From assembly GCA_013365365.1 (NCBI GenBank), contig JABVXU010000093.1, forward strand, positions 96,609 to 160,608: a stretch of 64,000 nucleotides of DNA, in the 5' to 3' direction. The translations under genes were made by a program, and so were the position numbers. Below, piece after piece: positions 49,752 through 61,702 of the stretch (position 1 is its first letter; each line of letters begins with the position of its first letter). The DNA comes from Cruorifilaria tuberocauda. Its lineage: Eukaryota; Nematoda; Chromadorea; Rhabditida; Onchocercidae. The notes beneath the pieces are model-generated. The model was not told the DNA's origin. It saw only the letters and a list, made by a program, of their open reading frames with translations, and ran no database searches.

Positions 49752-52700
49752 ATGACTCTAAATCCAAATAATTTATCGTTAGGTGGACTCGGTCCTAGTA
49801 GTATAGAACAAATTCTGCGACTCCGGCAAGAACGTAATCAACGGATACCAAAGTGTGCTCGTTGTCGGAATCATGGCATTGTTTCAGCATTGAAAGGTTA
49901 ATAGCGGATAAATATTATTAGTGATTAAAAACAAATAGTTTAAATTTATCAAATCTACAGTTAGCTCATAGATTCGAAAAAAGTACCAACTAGTACTTTC
50001 TTGGAGTTTGTGTAAGATTCTTAGATACCAGATCTTTCATGAAGATTATAAGCGTTTGTTGATAAGAATAGCACTATTATTTTAATTCGAAACTTTATTT
50101 AGCTATATTTAGTATTTACAATATTTTTAATTTTAATGCTTATAATGAATATTAAGTTTAGCAGAAATCGGTAATCATAAAATGTTTTAGAAAATTTTCA
50201 AAGGCGCTAATAATTAAAGCCTTTTCCAGGACACAAGCGCTACTGTAAATGGAAAGATTGTTTGTGCGCAAAATGTACGTTAATTGCGGAACGACAAAGA
50301 GTGATGGCAGCACAAGTTGCGTTACGGCGGCAGCAAAGTCAGGATGAAAAGGAGGCTAAAGATTTAGAAATATTGTTGGGCGTCGAAAGAGGTTTTGCTT
50401 TTATCAAGCATTAAAACTTTTCCTCTTGTATTTCACATTGCTTCTATTAAATCAATTGCTTTTTTTTTTAATTTTAGAATAAAAACTAATTTGAAGTTGA
50501 TGTTTTGCATAATTTATATTTTATGTCGTCAAATTTCAGCTGGAAAACTATTGAAATTCATGCGACAAGGTGAAACCACCACCAGCGATAATAGAAGTGA
50601 AAGCGTACTTGGTGGTGGTCTATCACTTGAAGAAGGTTATTTGTCGTAAATTTTGAGTTTTATCCCATGTTTAAAATGTTATTCGGATTCTATTTTAAAC
50701 ATCCTTTTTCCAAATCTCTCATAATAGTAAACCGCTTTTGACGAATGATTCTTTTATCGCAAAAATGAAGTGCTAAATAAACAATTTATGAGCTCCTGCT
50801 TTGAAATAATAGATCAGTAACTTTTAAATACTTGACCTGCTGGTTTCGACGTTGCAATAGACTCGTGCAATATTTCTATATTGGTAAATGTGCGCTTCAT
50901 CGTTGCAACAATATTCACTGGAGGATTTTTGCAATTAATCCCCTCTTGCAATATTAGTCCGATCTGTCCTATTGTTTTTATTTTCCAATCACTGAACAAT
51001 CTTTTAATTTGAATTTGTCAAAATAAGGGTTAAAGTGAAGTATCACGACTACGGTTGTTAGCTATTCTCTGTTATGCTACTGTCCTTTTTCTTAAGGAAC
51101 TAGCTGTGAAAGCAAACACATTACACTGGACATTGCACTTCAATGATCGTCCTCTGAAGAGAACTACTCAGATTACAGTTTGACTGTTTGCTAAATAATT
51201 GAGCAAATCAGCGAATAGGCCAAAAGTACACCATAGAGATAAATAGATTTTTTAATCTTACATAGAAATTGGTAGATAGAAAGCCTTAGATAAACTCTAG
51301 TGAACTGAAATAAGCGCTTAGCCCCGCAGAAGATCCAAAAATTGGAAAGGGCGATGTAATATTTTAGCAATCATATTATTTCCTATTAGATTGCAACATA
51401 ACATAACAATTAACTTCAACAAATAGAAATCACACCTTGATGGTAAACAAGTAAACAATAAGTAATCAATTGAGTAGGTTAAAAAGCTGAATCAAGTTAT
51501 TTTTGTAAAGCAATTTATGTTGTCACATGATACAATCAGCATCAACTTAAATGATAGGATTATCAATTAATTAATTTTAAATTGATTATGTCAGCTATGG
51601 CAACAGATGTTAAACGTTATATTTCGAGAAAAATATGACCGAAAAATAAATCCTCAATTAATTTATATTCCTACCAACCTAATAACATTACTTGCTCATT
51701 GTAAACGATGAATCACTATAGTGCAGGTAACACTATTTTGGACTATTCTACTACTTCAAGCTTCATCTTTAATGATCGCTTTAGTATCTTTTTTAGTAAT
51801 AAGGTTAAACATTGCAATTACTATTTTATTTTGTTCTATATTTCACTTATAAGCACTTATTCTTGCTGACGGCAAAATTTTCTCTTCAGACCATAAGCTT
51901 TGCCAGGAAGCAAAAATATTTAATGAGCTCCTAAGGGATTAACGTTAATCGAAAACGTATTAACAACGCAACTGATAGAAGGTCAGTTGAATGGTTCGCT
52001 GCTAAGTAAAGGTCATCAAAGAGTCAACAATCAAAATACAATTAATTGCATATATTTATTCCAGCAGAAATTGTTCACGGAAGGATTATCCTTGAATCAA
52101 GAAAAACAATCACAGGCAGATGCCCTCTTATTTTATTAGTCTTCTTAGCAGTGGCGCAATGGCTAATTATTATTTTAACTACATCGAACTACAACTAGGC
52201 TGGCGTACTTAGATAAATCATTGTTATTTATAAGATTCAAATTTATCTTGGAAGTGCAATAATTCTCAATCTTGATCAGTTAATTAGTATGAGTTCCGAG
52301 CTTACTTCAGTAATCAAAAACTGATTTATGAACATGTTTCTTCTTTCAACCAATTATCCAAAATTATTATCAGAACACGGTTCTCTCACTTTTTTTACTT
52401 TAACTTTACAATAATATAAATTGAATAAATGCCTCAATTCAAATCAGTTTTAAAATTTGAAAATGTTGGCATTCCAGAAGATACAACGAAATCGCCGAGA
52501 CTAATTGATTTGCCATCAACATCGTTTATAAAACCGAAAATATCTTCACTAAACACAGCTACCAGTCAGGAACATTTATCGTTTTTATCAACAACTTCAC
52601 ATCGACGATCTAGAAACAATGATATTGCGGATCTGGAAAGCAATAAAGTTTGACTAAATTTCAATATGTCGAAAAATAAGCAAAAAATATTAGCGGAATT

Positions 52701-53713
52701 TTCTTTTATTCTTTTAGAAAGTTGAAAATTTTTTAGAAAACTTGCTTTTTTTTGCTGTTTAATAGAGAACATTCGTGAAATCAATCATAACATTAAATTT
52801 TATAGTCTCGCTCACCATTCACCGTAGCAGAACCTACGGAACCTCAGCCGATTTGGTCTGCGCAGTGGTCAAATCCACTAAATTTTTGCACATTTCAACC
52901 GCTGACACCTCTTCCATATCGGCCACAACATTTTGGACAAGGTGAAAATTCAAACATTTTGAATCTTTGAGTAATAAGTATGGAAAGGAAAGAATAAGGA
53001 TATGAGAAGAAATCACAAGCTGGATATTCATGTAAATAGCGATAATGACATTACTGCATCAATTTTAATAACAATAACAGCATTCGGTAGTCTTCAAATA
53101 TTATTCGGAATCACACAATTTATCATTGTTCTTCTACAATATTAAAATCCCTGATGAGCATAATAGAGAATCTTTACTCAAGCGTAGCACAAACTTTGTT
53201 TTGACCATTATCAATGCAAATAAATTGAATGATTATCATCTGTTTTCTTCAGCTGTTTTTCCATTTGGTGTTGGTTGTTACCCAGTCAATCCAACGATGT
53301 TATATGCAAAATCTCCATTTTCCAACATAGCCGAAGGTGCTCAGTGAATACATATCATTCGTAACTCCTTCTTTAATCGATACCAATCGACGGATAGAAG
53401 ATTAATTCAGAATCCTTTCTATCTCTCTCTTTAAACATAGACATATTTCTTTATTCCTAACTATCCATTCATCTTTTTGTATTTTTTTTCTTTAGAGAGA
53501 CTTAGATTTACACAAGAAATAATTGTTGAGAATTAGTCAGTTGCAGGTGCGATTCCACAAATAGTACATCCATGTGATAACACTACACCTCAGTCTGCTA
53601 CACAGTTCTCGCACAATTCACTTCCACCACTACCACCAGTGCAAGTAAATCCTTTGGATTATCGGCAACATGCAAAAACTTCCAACTCAAATGAAGACCT
53701 TCTTAATGAATGA
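49752..53713 (+). CDS. DM-domain (DMRT family) transcription factor
   Basis: Seven phase-consistent exons (49752-49896, 50230-50391, 50540-50635, 52448-52647, 52806-52941, 53253-53336, 53547-53713) encode 329 residues. The DM domain is at about residues 33-80. Its two interwoven zinc sites are complete: Cys35, Cys38, His41, His50, Cys54, Cys59, Cys61, Cys64. The recognition helix [19 protein letters not shown] follows. DM proteins bind DNA in the minor groove and act in the nucleus, often in sex-specific or neuronal development. SALKGHKRYC and the RRQQSQDE extension resemble DMRTA-type or nematode dmd-5-like members, but I do not assign an orthologue. No DMA domain is seen. The C-terminal 150 residues are rich in Pro, Asn and Ser. 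The TGA stop is at 53711-53713. Confidence 0.93.
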
Positions 53714-54161
53714 AATCAATAATCATTGATAAATTTACTTAATATGTTGTAAATCTATCTTCCACACTGGAAAGCCAACATAAAATACTACCTAAGACAT
53801 GCAGACTTATTTTGGAATAAAAACTTCATAATTATTTGCGAATATTAAAAACAAAACAATACAATAACACGATTCGAATGTAAAGATTATACAAATCAGT
53901 CATGAGTATTGTACATTTTTTCATCAATGAAAAAAAAATCTACTTCATAGATTAGAAAAAACCTTGTAATTTCGTTAATTTATAAACCTTCAACTTGCAA
54001 AAATTTGTGAATAAAAAAATGGAATACCCGAATTAATATCACACTTAAACATAAGCATTAAAGGAGCGTTCATTTAAAATCAATCTTGGATGTGCTTGAA
54101 GACGATTCTATATGTAATAAAGTATTTTGTAGGTTTGCATAATTTTATGCTGCATATGTGA
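53714..54161. other. Convergent 3' intergenic gap (DM gene / vps-18)
   Basis: These 448 bp carry the two 3' UTRs. A plus-strand AATAAA is at 53816-53821. The rest is AT-rich and no other feature is recognised. Confidence 0.55.
53816..53821 (+). terminator. Polyadenylation signal AATAAA of the DM gene
   Basis: AATAAA lies about 103 nt after the TGA stop, in the expected place for the DM-domain transcript. Confidence 0.6.
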
Positions 54162-57100
54162 TTACCATGTTGTCATTTCTTTTTCATATTCGTCCTTTTC
54201 AAAGAACGGTTTGTCGATCGAGCTGTAATAAAGAAATCGATTTAAAATAAACTCAATCTCAGGGGTCACTCAAGCAATCATTCGAAACTTCAAGGTATAA
54301 AAAATTGCCTTCTGAAATTTTCTTCATAAAAAAGAAATATAACATGAAGGACTGATTCAGGAAATTGAAAAAAAAAGCTTGAACTGACTTAATCATTGCA
54401 ATACCACAGAATATGCAGTCACCAGCAACAGTATCATTAATTTCATTCTGTATATGTTTCAGCTCTTCTTGAAAATCTATAAAACATGAAGCTTTGTTCT
54501 CGAAACAACTAAAATGTTCAAAAAGACGAAATTTTTTAAATTATCAATTACATTCACTGTTTATTTTTTTCGGCGACCAATTTGAAGATGTCGATTTTTC
54601 TAACTGCTTCTGCAATATTCTCTCCTTCTCAAGCAAATTACTATATTTTTCCTGTTCTTGCTGTAAAAAAATAAATTTACTGCACTTAATATGGAACAAC
54701 AGTTCAAAAACATAACGACATTTCAATTTCTTACTCTTCTTACTCTCTTACTCGTCTTATTAAATGGAAAATTTTCTATTAAATTTTATAAATTTTATTA
54801 AAATTCAAAAAATTTAACTACAAATTTTATAGTTAATTGTTTTAATAGAGTTTTTTAAACATTTAAAATAGGAAGAAGATATAGCATCGGAACCGATGTC
54901 TTCTTTATTAAAAATACTTGAAAATATTAATTTCTTCTTTAAAATTTGTTTAAATTAAAAAATGTATTTAAATTATATGCGATTTATACCGGGGTCCAAT
55001 AAGATTTCATCTCCGTTTCTAAGCAGTCCCTGTGAAAAAAATGTCGGCAAGTAAATGTATAAAACGGTCGAGTCATAACAGCTTCCGAACAAGAGGAGCA
55101 TTGATCATTCGAACGAATTATAGTGAACCGGAAAGGAACTGAAGTTTAACTTTCTTGTTAAACCAAAAGTAACAAAAATTAATATGTATGGAATTTTAAG
55201 AGATTTAAAGTCAAAAATTTGGAATTTTAGAAACACAAGAAATTGGTACTTATTCTTCGCCTTTTCCGTATCGCTACGGATTCGCTGGGCCGTTTCTGTT
55301 GCATTTTTCATTTCCAATTGAAGTTGCTAAAAAAACGCTATATGCGTATCATATAGGTTGCAATTTAGTTTCGCTCTAATAAAAAAAAGTTTTTCTTGCC
55401 AATTGTTAGGAACTAGTTTAACTTTGATTTTTCCAGAATGCTCCTTCAGACATTCGCACAATGGGCCTTTAAAATATTCGATAGTTGTGAATTCTGGGAA
55501 GAACGGCAATAAGTCCTATAAATAAAAAATTACATTGAAATTTTAATGATCCAGATAATATAAAGCTTAAATTTATGCAGATCAAACCACATATGACTGA
55601 AAATGAAATTAAGGCAGGCTTTAAAAGCGAAATCAAAAAAGTTGAGATAAACCTGTATTTTTATAGTGTTGTCCGATTCCTTCAGCAGACTTACGCATGC
55701 AGCTATATCCTTTTGCTTCTCAATTACATGTCGGGCTGCAAAAATTTTACGAAAAATCAATCAAGAAAAGTAGCAAGTTGATACAACGAAATATCAACTT
55801 TGGAGACCCTAACCCAAATAAAAAGAAGAAATATATACTTCTGACAATAATTCACAGCGAGTAAATTAAAAATGCATTGGAAGGCGGAAAACTGTAATAT
55901 CCAATTGAATTTACTTCAACAAAATCAAGTTAAAATGTTTAAACAATATACCTATTTGCAGCCAAATCTTTCGCCGCATATCTGTCGAGAATTTAAGCCT
56001 CGTTGAATTAGGCAACAAAAAATCATACTCATTTTCATTAGATTTCACCATTTGTTTTGCACAAGTTTTCGCCAATTCAACATCAATCTAAATGCAAAAA
56101 TTGTAATTTTCGTTAACTTTTGTGAAGTATAAAAAAGAAATCAAAAAGGGGCACCGTTAAGGCAAGGGAAACAGCTTCATCGTACAGCTCGTCCACACAA
56201 TACATAAAAACACAACATCGCTTCAGTGCTGAAATAATTAGAAATCAAAAGAATTGATAAATAAATTTTTAAAGTTGAGATATATACAAACAAATGTGGT
56301 TGGTTTAATATACCTTGCTTTTCGATACAAACTCTCAGAGCATATTCAACATCGTACGGTACTAAATTTTTGTCATAACCATATTTTTCAAAATACGTCA
56401 TTAGCTCTTCCGGTTTGAATCTGAAAGAAATCAGCATTTTTCGCTAACAGTTTTAGTTTACAGTTTCAACATACGACGAATTAAAACGGTAAGACTTACT
56501 CAGCACACAGTGTTATCATAAAATTATGCATTGATCGGCTTGCCCAATTCTCATTTATTACAAAATTGAGATATTTCAAAGCAGCAGTGACCTAAAATTA
56601 ACTACTTCGAAGATTCGGCACAAGTGTTCGAATGAAGATGACAACAGAATAAATTTCACCTCAATTCTTGACACATTAAAATATTTCAAAAACTATCTAA
56701 AACTTATATATAACTTATACCATTTTCGTTTTCGATACATCCTGACAACGATACAGCGCTGGCAATAGGCGATCCGATACAAGTACTTTACCTTCTTCGA
56801 TCCAGGCTGCTATTAGTTCGGATGGTATTTTCTCGATTAACGTTGGAGAATGCTTATAATAAAGTTCCAAAATATGCTGGAAAATGAAATTTTTCTAGCA
56901 AAAATAACTTCTAGGTATATGAGCTTTCAAAACTAACCTTGAAATCTAGGTTAGATCAACAGTGCAGAAGTAGTACAAAAGTCTGATAAATAAATCAGTC
57001 AGTAGTGAAGAATACCATGTTCTATTACTAAAATTTTTTTACCTGTCTTTGTATTACTTCCAAAACTTTATCATAGTCAGACTGTAGCAGGTAGACATGT

Positions 57101-60100
57101 ACAATAGTGGCGTGATCTGAAAGCTGATTGATTAATTTCGAAAATGCATTCTGGCCAAAAACTTAAGATTCTCATTAAATTGTGCAAAATTCGAAGGGCA
57201 AACCTTTCAGTTTTTGAGCAAGATAAAGCTGAATATCAAAATGTGCATGTGAAGTAATCAAATGATAAACTGCGTCACGATTCACCTCCACTGCGGCCTG
57301 AAAATTGATTGCTTTTCTTAAAATTTGAATGTCGACCCAAAGCATTTTACTTGCTTGCCAAAAAATAAGATAATAAGTTGCAATTTAGCTAATTACATAC
57401 TTAGCATTATTACTATTACCATTAAACACTGCTACAGAAAATGACAATTTTCCCACTAAATAAAAATTTTATTTAGAACTTATTCACAGTCACTTGAAAC
57501 TTCTTCCAAGTAGAACACTAACCAAAACAACAGAACGAGTAAGAAATAGTTCAATTTGTTGACGCATATTTTTAATTTGCTGCTCAAGGGTTGCTTCTCC
57601 TGTTAACTCCGTCCCCTCCAGTTGAGCTTGTTTTTCATTTTGGCGTAATTCTGCGAATTCTGTCAATTGAACTTCTAACAACCATAAAACCAAAGTATCT
57701 CGTCGTATCTTATCCTAAAAAATTCATACTTACCCAAGAATGGGAATTGAAAAGTGGAAATTTTTCGAAAAAATATAAACTTCTTCATTTATAAATTAAA
57801 AATAATACTTCTATATTTGATAGCGACTTTAATTTTAGTTCCAAGAAACGCTTAAGACCATTTCTTCGATCCTCTTTAGTTGATAAAAATTTAAGTAATA
57901 CAACTTCAAAAGGATCGGTTGATTCCGTAAGAATTTCTGCTGCAGCTGTGAAACTGAAAATTTTGTATCTCACAATTTTTGAAATAAATTGCTGAAATGA
58001 AAGCAATAAAATGTAAATGTGTGCCAAGATAACGAGAGAATAAAATTATACTTTTTTTCTTCAATGTATTTTTCAGACTCCTTCTTAATAACTAGCTGAT
58101 GTGGTGCTGGATTACTCAACTTATTTGTGATAGCTCGTGCTTTACCATATTCACCACGTTCCAGATAGATCTTCCAAATATCTCTGAAAAGGAATAGAAT
58201 TTCACACTAACCAAATGGTAACATAAAAGGATCAGTAACAAATCATAACCTATACAAAAGCAAAAAACACCTGAATTCTTCATTTGGTCGGTATTTCCAC
58301 ACAGTAACATCAGTATATACCCAAATCATTTCGGATACAGCATCACGACACATTCCTTTTACTTGACCAGAATCCTTAAATGAACAAGAAGACATGAAAA
58401 TAAAAAATTATTCGAGGAACATCAATTATGAAGTTATGTTACCACACATTATGAAACAAGTGTTTTTCATTTTAACTAAAACCACCTAACTAACCGTTCC
58501 AATGGTATCATCAAACATTAGCTTGTGATTGAGTAATGAAATAGCTTCAATATGATTACTATATAACAGCAAAACGTTATATTCTGTTAACGCAACATCC
58601 AAAGGATAACTGTAACGTCCATCCACCAACTGATGCCTGAAATTTCTATTAAAAATTAGTTGCAGACAAATATTTTGGCAGATTTTATTATATAAATTTG
58701 CTCAACATGACAATTGTTTTTGGATGATTTCTCAAATAAGTAAAAAAGAATAATTGACCGTTATTTGTAGGCCTTGATAAATTATTAAGTTCCTTAAATT
58801 CTATTCTAAGTAATCTCAGAGAGATAACTTACTGTATATGTACTTCTTCAACAATCATATCATATGCTTCTGAAACTGTCAAATCTATTCGTCCTAATGT
58901 GTAGCCATCAGCACCCACCCAACAGAATGTAGTTGGTAGTTCGTTGCTCACTTTTGGATACACAACAAAAGTGCTCGGCAAATTTCGTTGTCCATCATCC
59001 ATAGAATGAAAACGAAGTGGTGCTAAAAACGTTTCATATAAATTTCGTCAAATAAGTAGCATAACTAACAAGAGATTAGAAATTAAAGCAGTTATGAGTT
59101 TGCCTGTAATTTGTAACATAATATTATTATCGGAAAAACCCGAAATCATATAAAAAGATATGTTAATCAATAGACGATGGAATTATGAAAAGATATGTTA
59201 ATTCTACAGACGATAAAATTATATATAAGCAAGTTTTTTATAGATATTCTCAGTTGAAGCTAATCGTATGCTTTCCTATATCTCAAGTCATTGTAACCTC
59301 ATCTCTTTTTTACCCTGCAAGGAACCAGCTGCCCCGTAACTATCACTGTTAATCACTCTTGATTTTCATTCCTACAACGCCCACTTCAGCGGTATAAAAG
59401 TTGGACGGAGGAGCAGGTACACACTTCTGGCACCAACTGACTTACATTCCACTAGCTCACTTCCGCTTTTATTCATCAACGCTGGCTCTAATTTTCTCCC
59501 CTAAAAAGAGCAGTGCGGTCAGGAATTGCTTTACCCAGTTGGATCACTAATTCCTAAGTAAGAAAGACGTTAGACACTATCTATCTATCTATCTGATTCC
59601 TGATTATCTGGGGATCCCAATTCAAATTATATCTTATCCCGTCACTCGACCAATTTTATTCCAACAAACAATTACTTTATCCATGATTGGTTAACGTTAT
59701 AAATTTTGTGTAAAAGAATAAGACCGCTTTGCACCAACTCGATTGTGACCCACACATACATCAAGAGTAAATTCTCTCTACTTTCCTGACAATTATAGAT
59801 TACAGGTGAACTTATAAAAATGGAAGAATAATTTTACTAATGCTATTCAAGAAACAGAAATATAAATCAATTCAATCGTTCATCAAGCCAATTTATCTAA
59901 ATAATGAAAAGCAACAATAAGTATTCAATGATAATTAACCTTTTGATGTAAATAAAGATTGTAAGATAGCAGGATTATGTTCAGCAAATGCAGAGTTCCA
60001 AATTGTGCTAACAACTGGCTGCACCCCAGTAGTATCATGCTTCATATTAATTTGCCCGCTCAAACAGTACAGCCTTCCCGGAAGACATACAAACAGAGCC

Positions 60101-61700
60101 CATCTGGAAAAACATAAAACGTATTTAAATTTCAATTTTACTTAAATACAATTTTCAGTGCTTCCGCAAAAACTGTCTCGTTATTAAATAAAGAAAGAGT
60201 AGGAAGAATGACTTTGTAAATCTAAATCAATATTTAAAATTTTTTGTAATTCCATCATATCACGATAAAATAATTCCGCATAAAAGATCGTGAAAAAAAT
60301 TCAGTGAGAAAGCTACCTTGATCTTTGATTTTCATCCTCACACTGATATATTTCAATTCCGGTCACAGACAAATCTTTTATTCCGCTTAAATTACTGGTC
60401 AGTTCGCGAACATAAGCGACTGTTCCATTTGAAACAAAAGATGATTCAAATAAAGAACCTGAATTTTGAAACTCTCAAGACAATATCGAACTTTCGAACT
60501 TCTGACAACAAAAAGTAATGTATGAAAAACTGCTTGAAAATACATCAGAATATAAACAGATAGCAGAAGTATCATTCTTCTTTAAAAGCTTTAAAAAAGT
60601 AGATAATTCTATTATTCGCAAAAATTCTCAGGCATCTGAAAATAACATCTGATATACTAAATTTAAATATTCGGAAGATAGATTTTTCAATAATGATTGA
60701 TTTGGTTATTGAAATTCACAAAATTACCTTTTGCAGTACCCAAAACGATGAAACCTGTTTCGCTGTCAGTCGAAATTTCCATACTCCAACCCACAGAACT
60801 TACTACATGTCCCTAAAAAGTATTTTGAATATTTTCTAAATTTTAATATTCTGAGACTATTCACAATTGTCTGCGAATTTCTTCGCAGTATCAATATTCC
60901 AATCAAATTCAATTTTGTGAAGCATGGAAAACTTTACTTTCAATTTTTTCAACTGCTTCGCTGAATCATGTTTCAAATTCAAATAAAAATTGTCGGCACC
61001 AGTTGTACTTATGATTGCGTGACGACCATTAGGGCTAAGATGAACATAAGCAATACGGTCATGCATTAATAGTGGCAAAACAACATCTGCAATGCAATTC
61101 ATTCTAGTAAATATTCTAAATATCTTAAAATATCTTTTTAAAAAAGTCTTAAAAACTCATTCAGTAAGGCAAGAGTTCAATAAAATTATAAATTCAAGTT
61201 ATGCAGTAAAACCCAAAATTACTTTCAGTTCAAATCTAATGTACAAGTTATATTTAAGTTCACCTTATGATACAATGAAAAACGGAAACGGAACACCATG
61301 AATTACACCATTCATCTACAATAATCAATGAAACTTATAGATAATACAAAAATTCGGTCTTTCAAATTCGAAAGAAAAAACCAAACTTTCCTCATCAGAA
61401 GTCATCAAATCCTCTTTCAGGATATGCTAAAATCAACTGTAATTATCTTACCGATTTGCCTACTAGTGTTTTGAAGTGGATAATGAAAAAGTTGTCGTGC
61501 ACCGATTACCAGCAACATTTCGCCATTGCTCGAACACAAATGAGTAATTTGACCCTTCGGTCTGAAACTTAATTACTTTATGTAAAACTCGAGAATTTTG
61601 GAAAGGAAAATCATTTCAGTAATATGACGGGTAAATATTACCGAAAATCGACTACTTTCTTGATAAATATTGCACTACTCAGCGACCTCGGACTTTCCAT
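54162..61700 (-). CDS. vps-18: Vps18, core subunit of HOPS and CORVET tethering complexes
   Basis: 26 exons: 61642-61700, 61452-61561, 60938-61086, 60728-60812, 60317-60458, 59940-60103, 58833-59022, 58495-58636, 58271-58374, 58052-58183, 57809-57953, 57523-57714, 57204-57297, 57043-57116, 56721-56876, 56500-56591, 56314-56420, 56155-56228, 55952-56087, 55653-55735, 55423-55515, 55250-55326, 54990-55138, 54552-54660, 54389-54476, 54162-54222. They give about 1,000 residues (human 973). The order is an N-terminal beta-propeller (IFIKKVVDF; GHVVSSVGWS), an alpha-solenoid (DIWKIYLERGEY; LLPFFPEFTTIEYFK), a coiled coil (ETAQRIRSD), then a RING-H2 (CSSC, TFTCRHFFHRDCL, CIFCG) and SIDKPF. It acts on endosome and lysosome membranes in fusion and may have E3 activity. 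The join 55250/55138 is one base out of phase. Confidence 0.95.
59153..59222. repeat. Imperfect tandem duplication, unit about 35 bp
   Basis: Two copies of AAAAGATATGTTAAT followed by a short variable part, AGACGAT, and a run ending in AATTAT (59153-59186 and 59187-59222). They lie inside the vps-18 intron 59023-59939. Confidence 0.7.
59281..59600. other. GC-elevated island with TATA box inside a vps-18 intron
   Basis: Composition shifts from about 30% to nearer 45% GC. A consensus TATAAAAG lies at 59393-59400 on the plus strand, opposite to vps-18, within GCGGTATAAAAGTTGG. The island has no long open frame. It could be a solo LTR or other mobile-element remnant, or a nested promoter. It is followed by a (TATC)n run at about 59577-59594. 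Confidence 0.4.
59577..59594. repeat. Short TATC microsatellite
   Basis: Four to five CTAT/TATC units in the same vps-18 intron, at the edge of the GC-elevated island. Confidence 0.75.
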
Positions 61701-61702
61701 CT
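61701..61702 (-). promoter_or_regulatory. Acceptor directly before the vps-18 start codon
   Basis: TTTATCAG abuts ATG 61700 with no gap. This is either a spliced-leader site giving an almost leaderless coding exon, or the acceptor of an upstream coding intron. The rebuilt protein starts about 35 residues later than human Vps18, so an upstream exon is possible. Confidence 0.4.
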
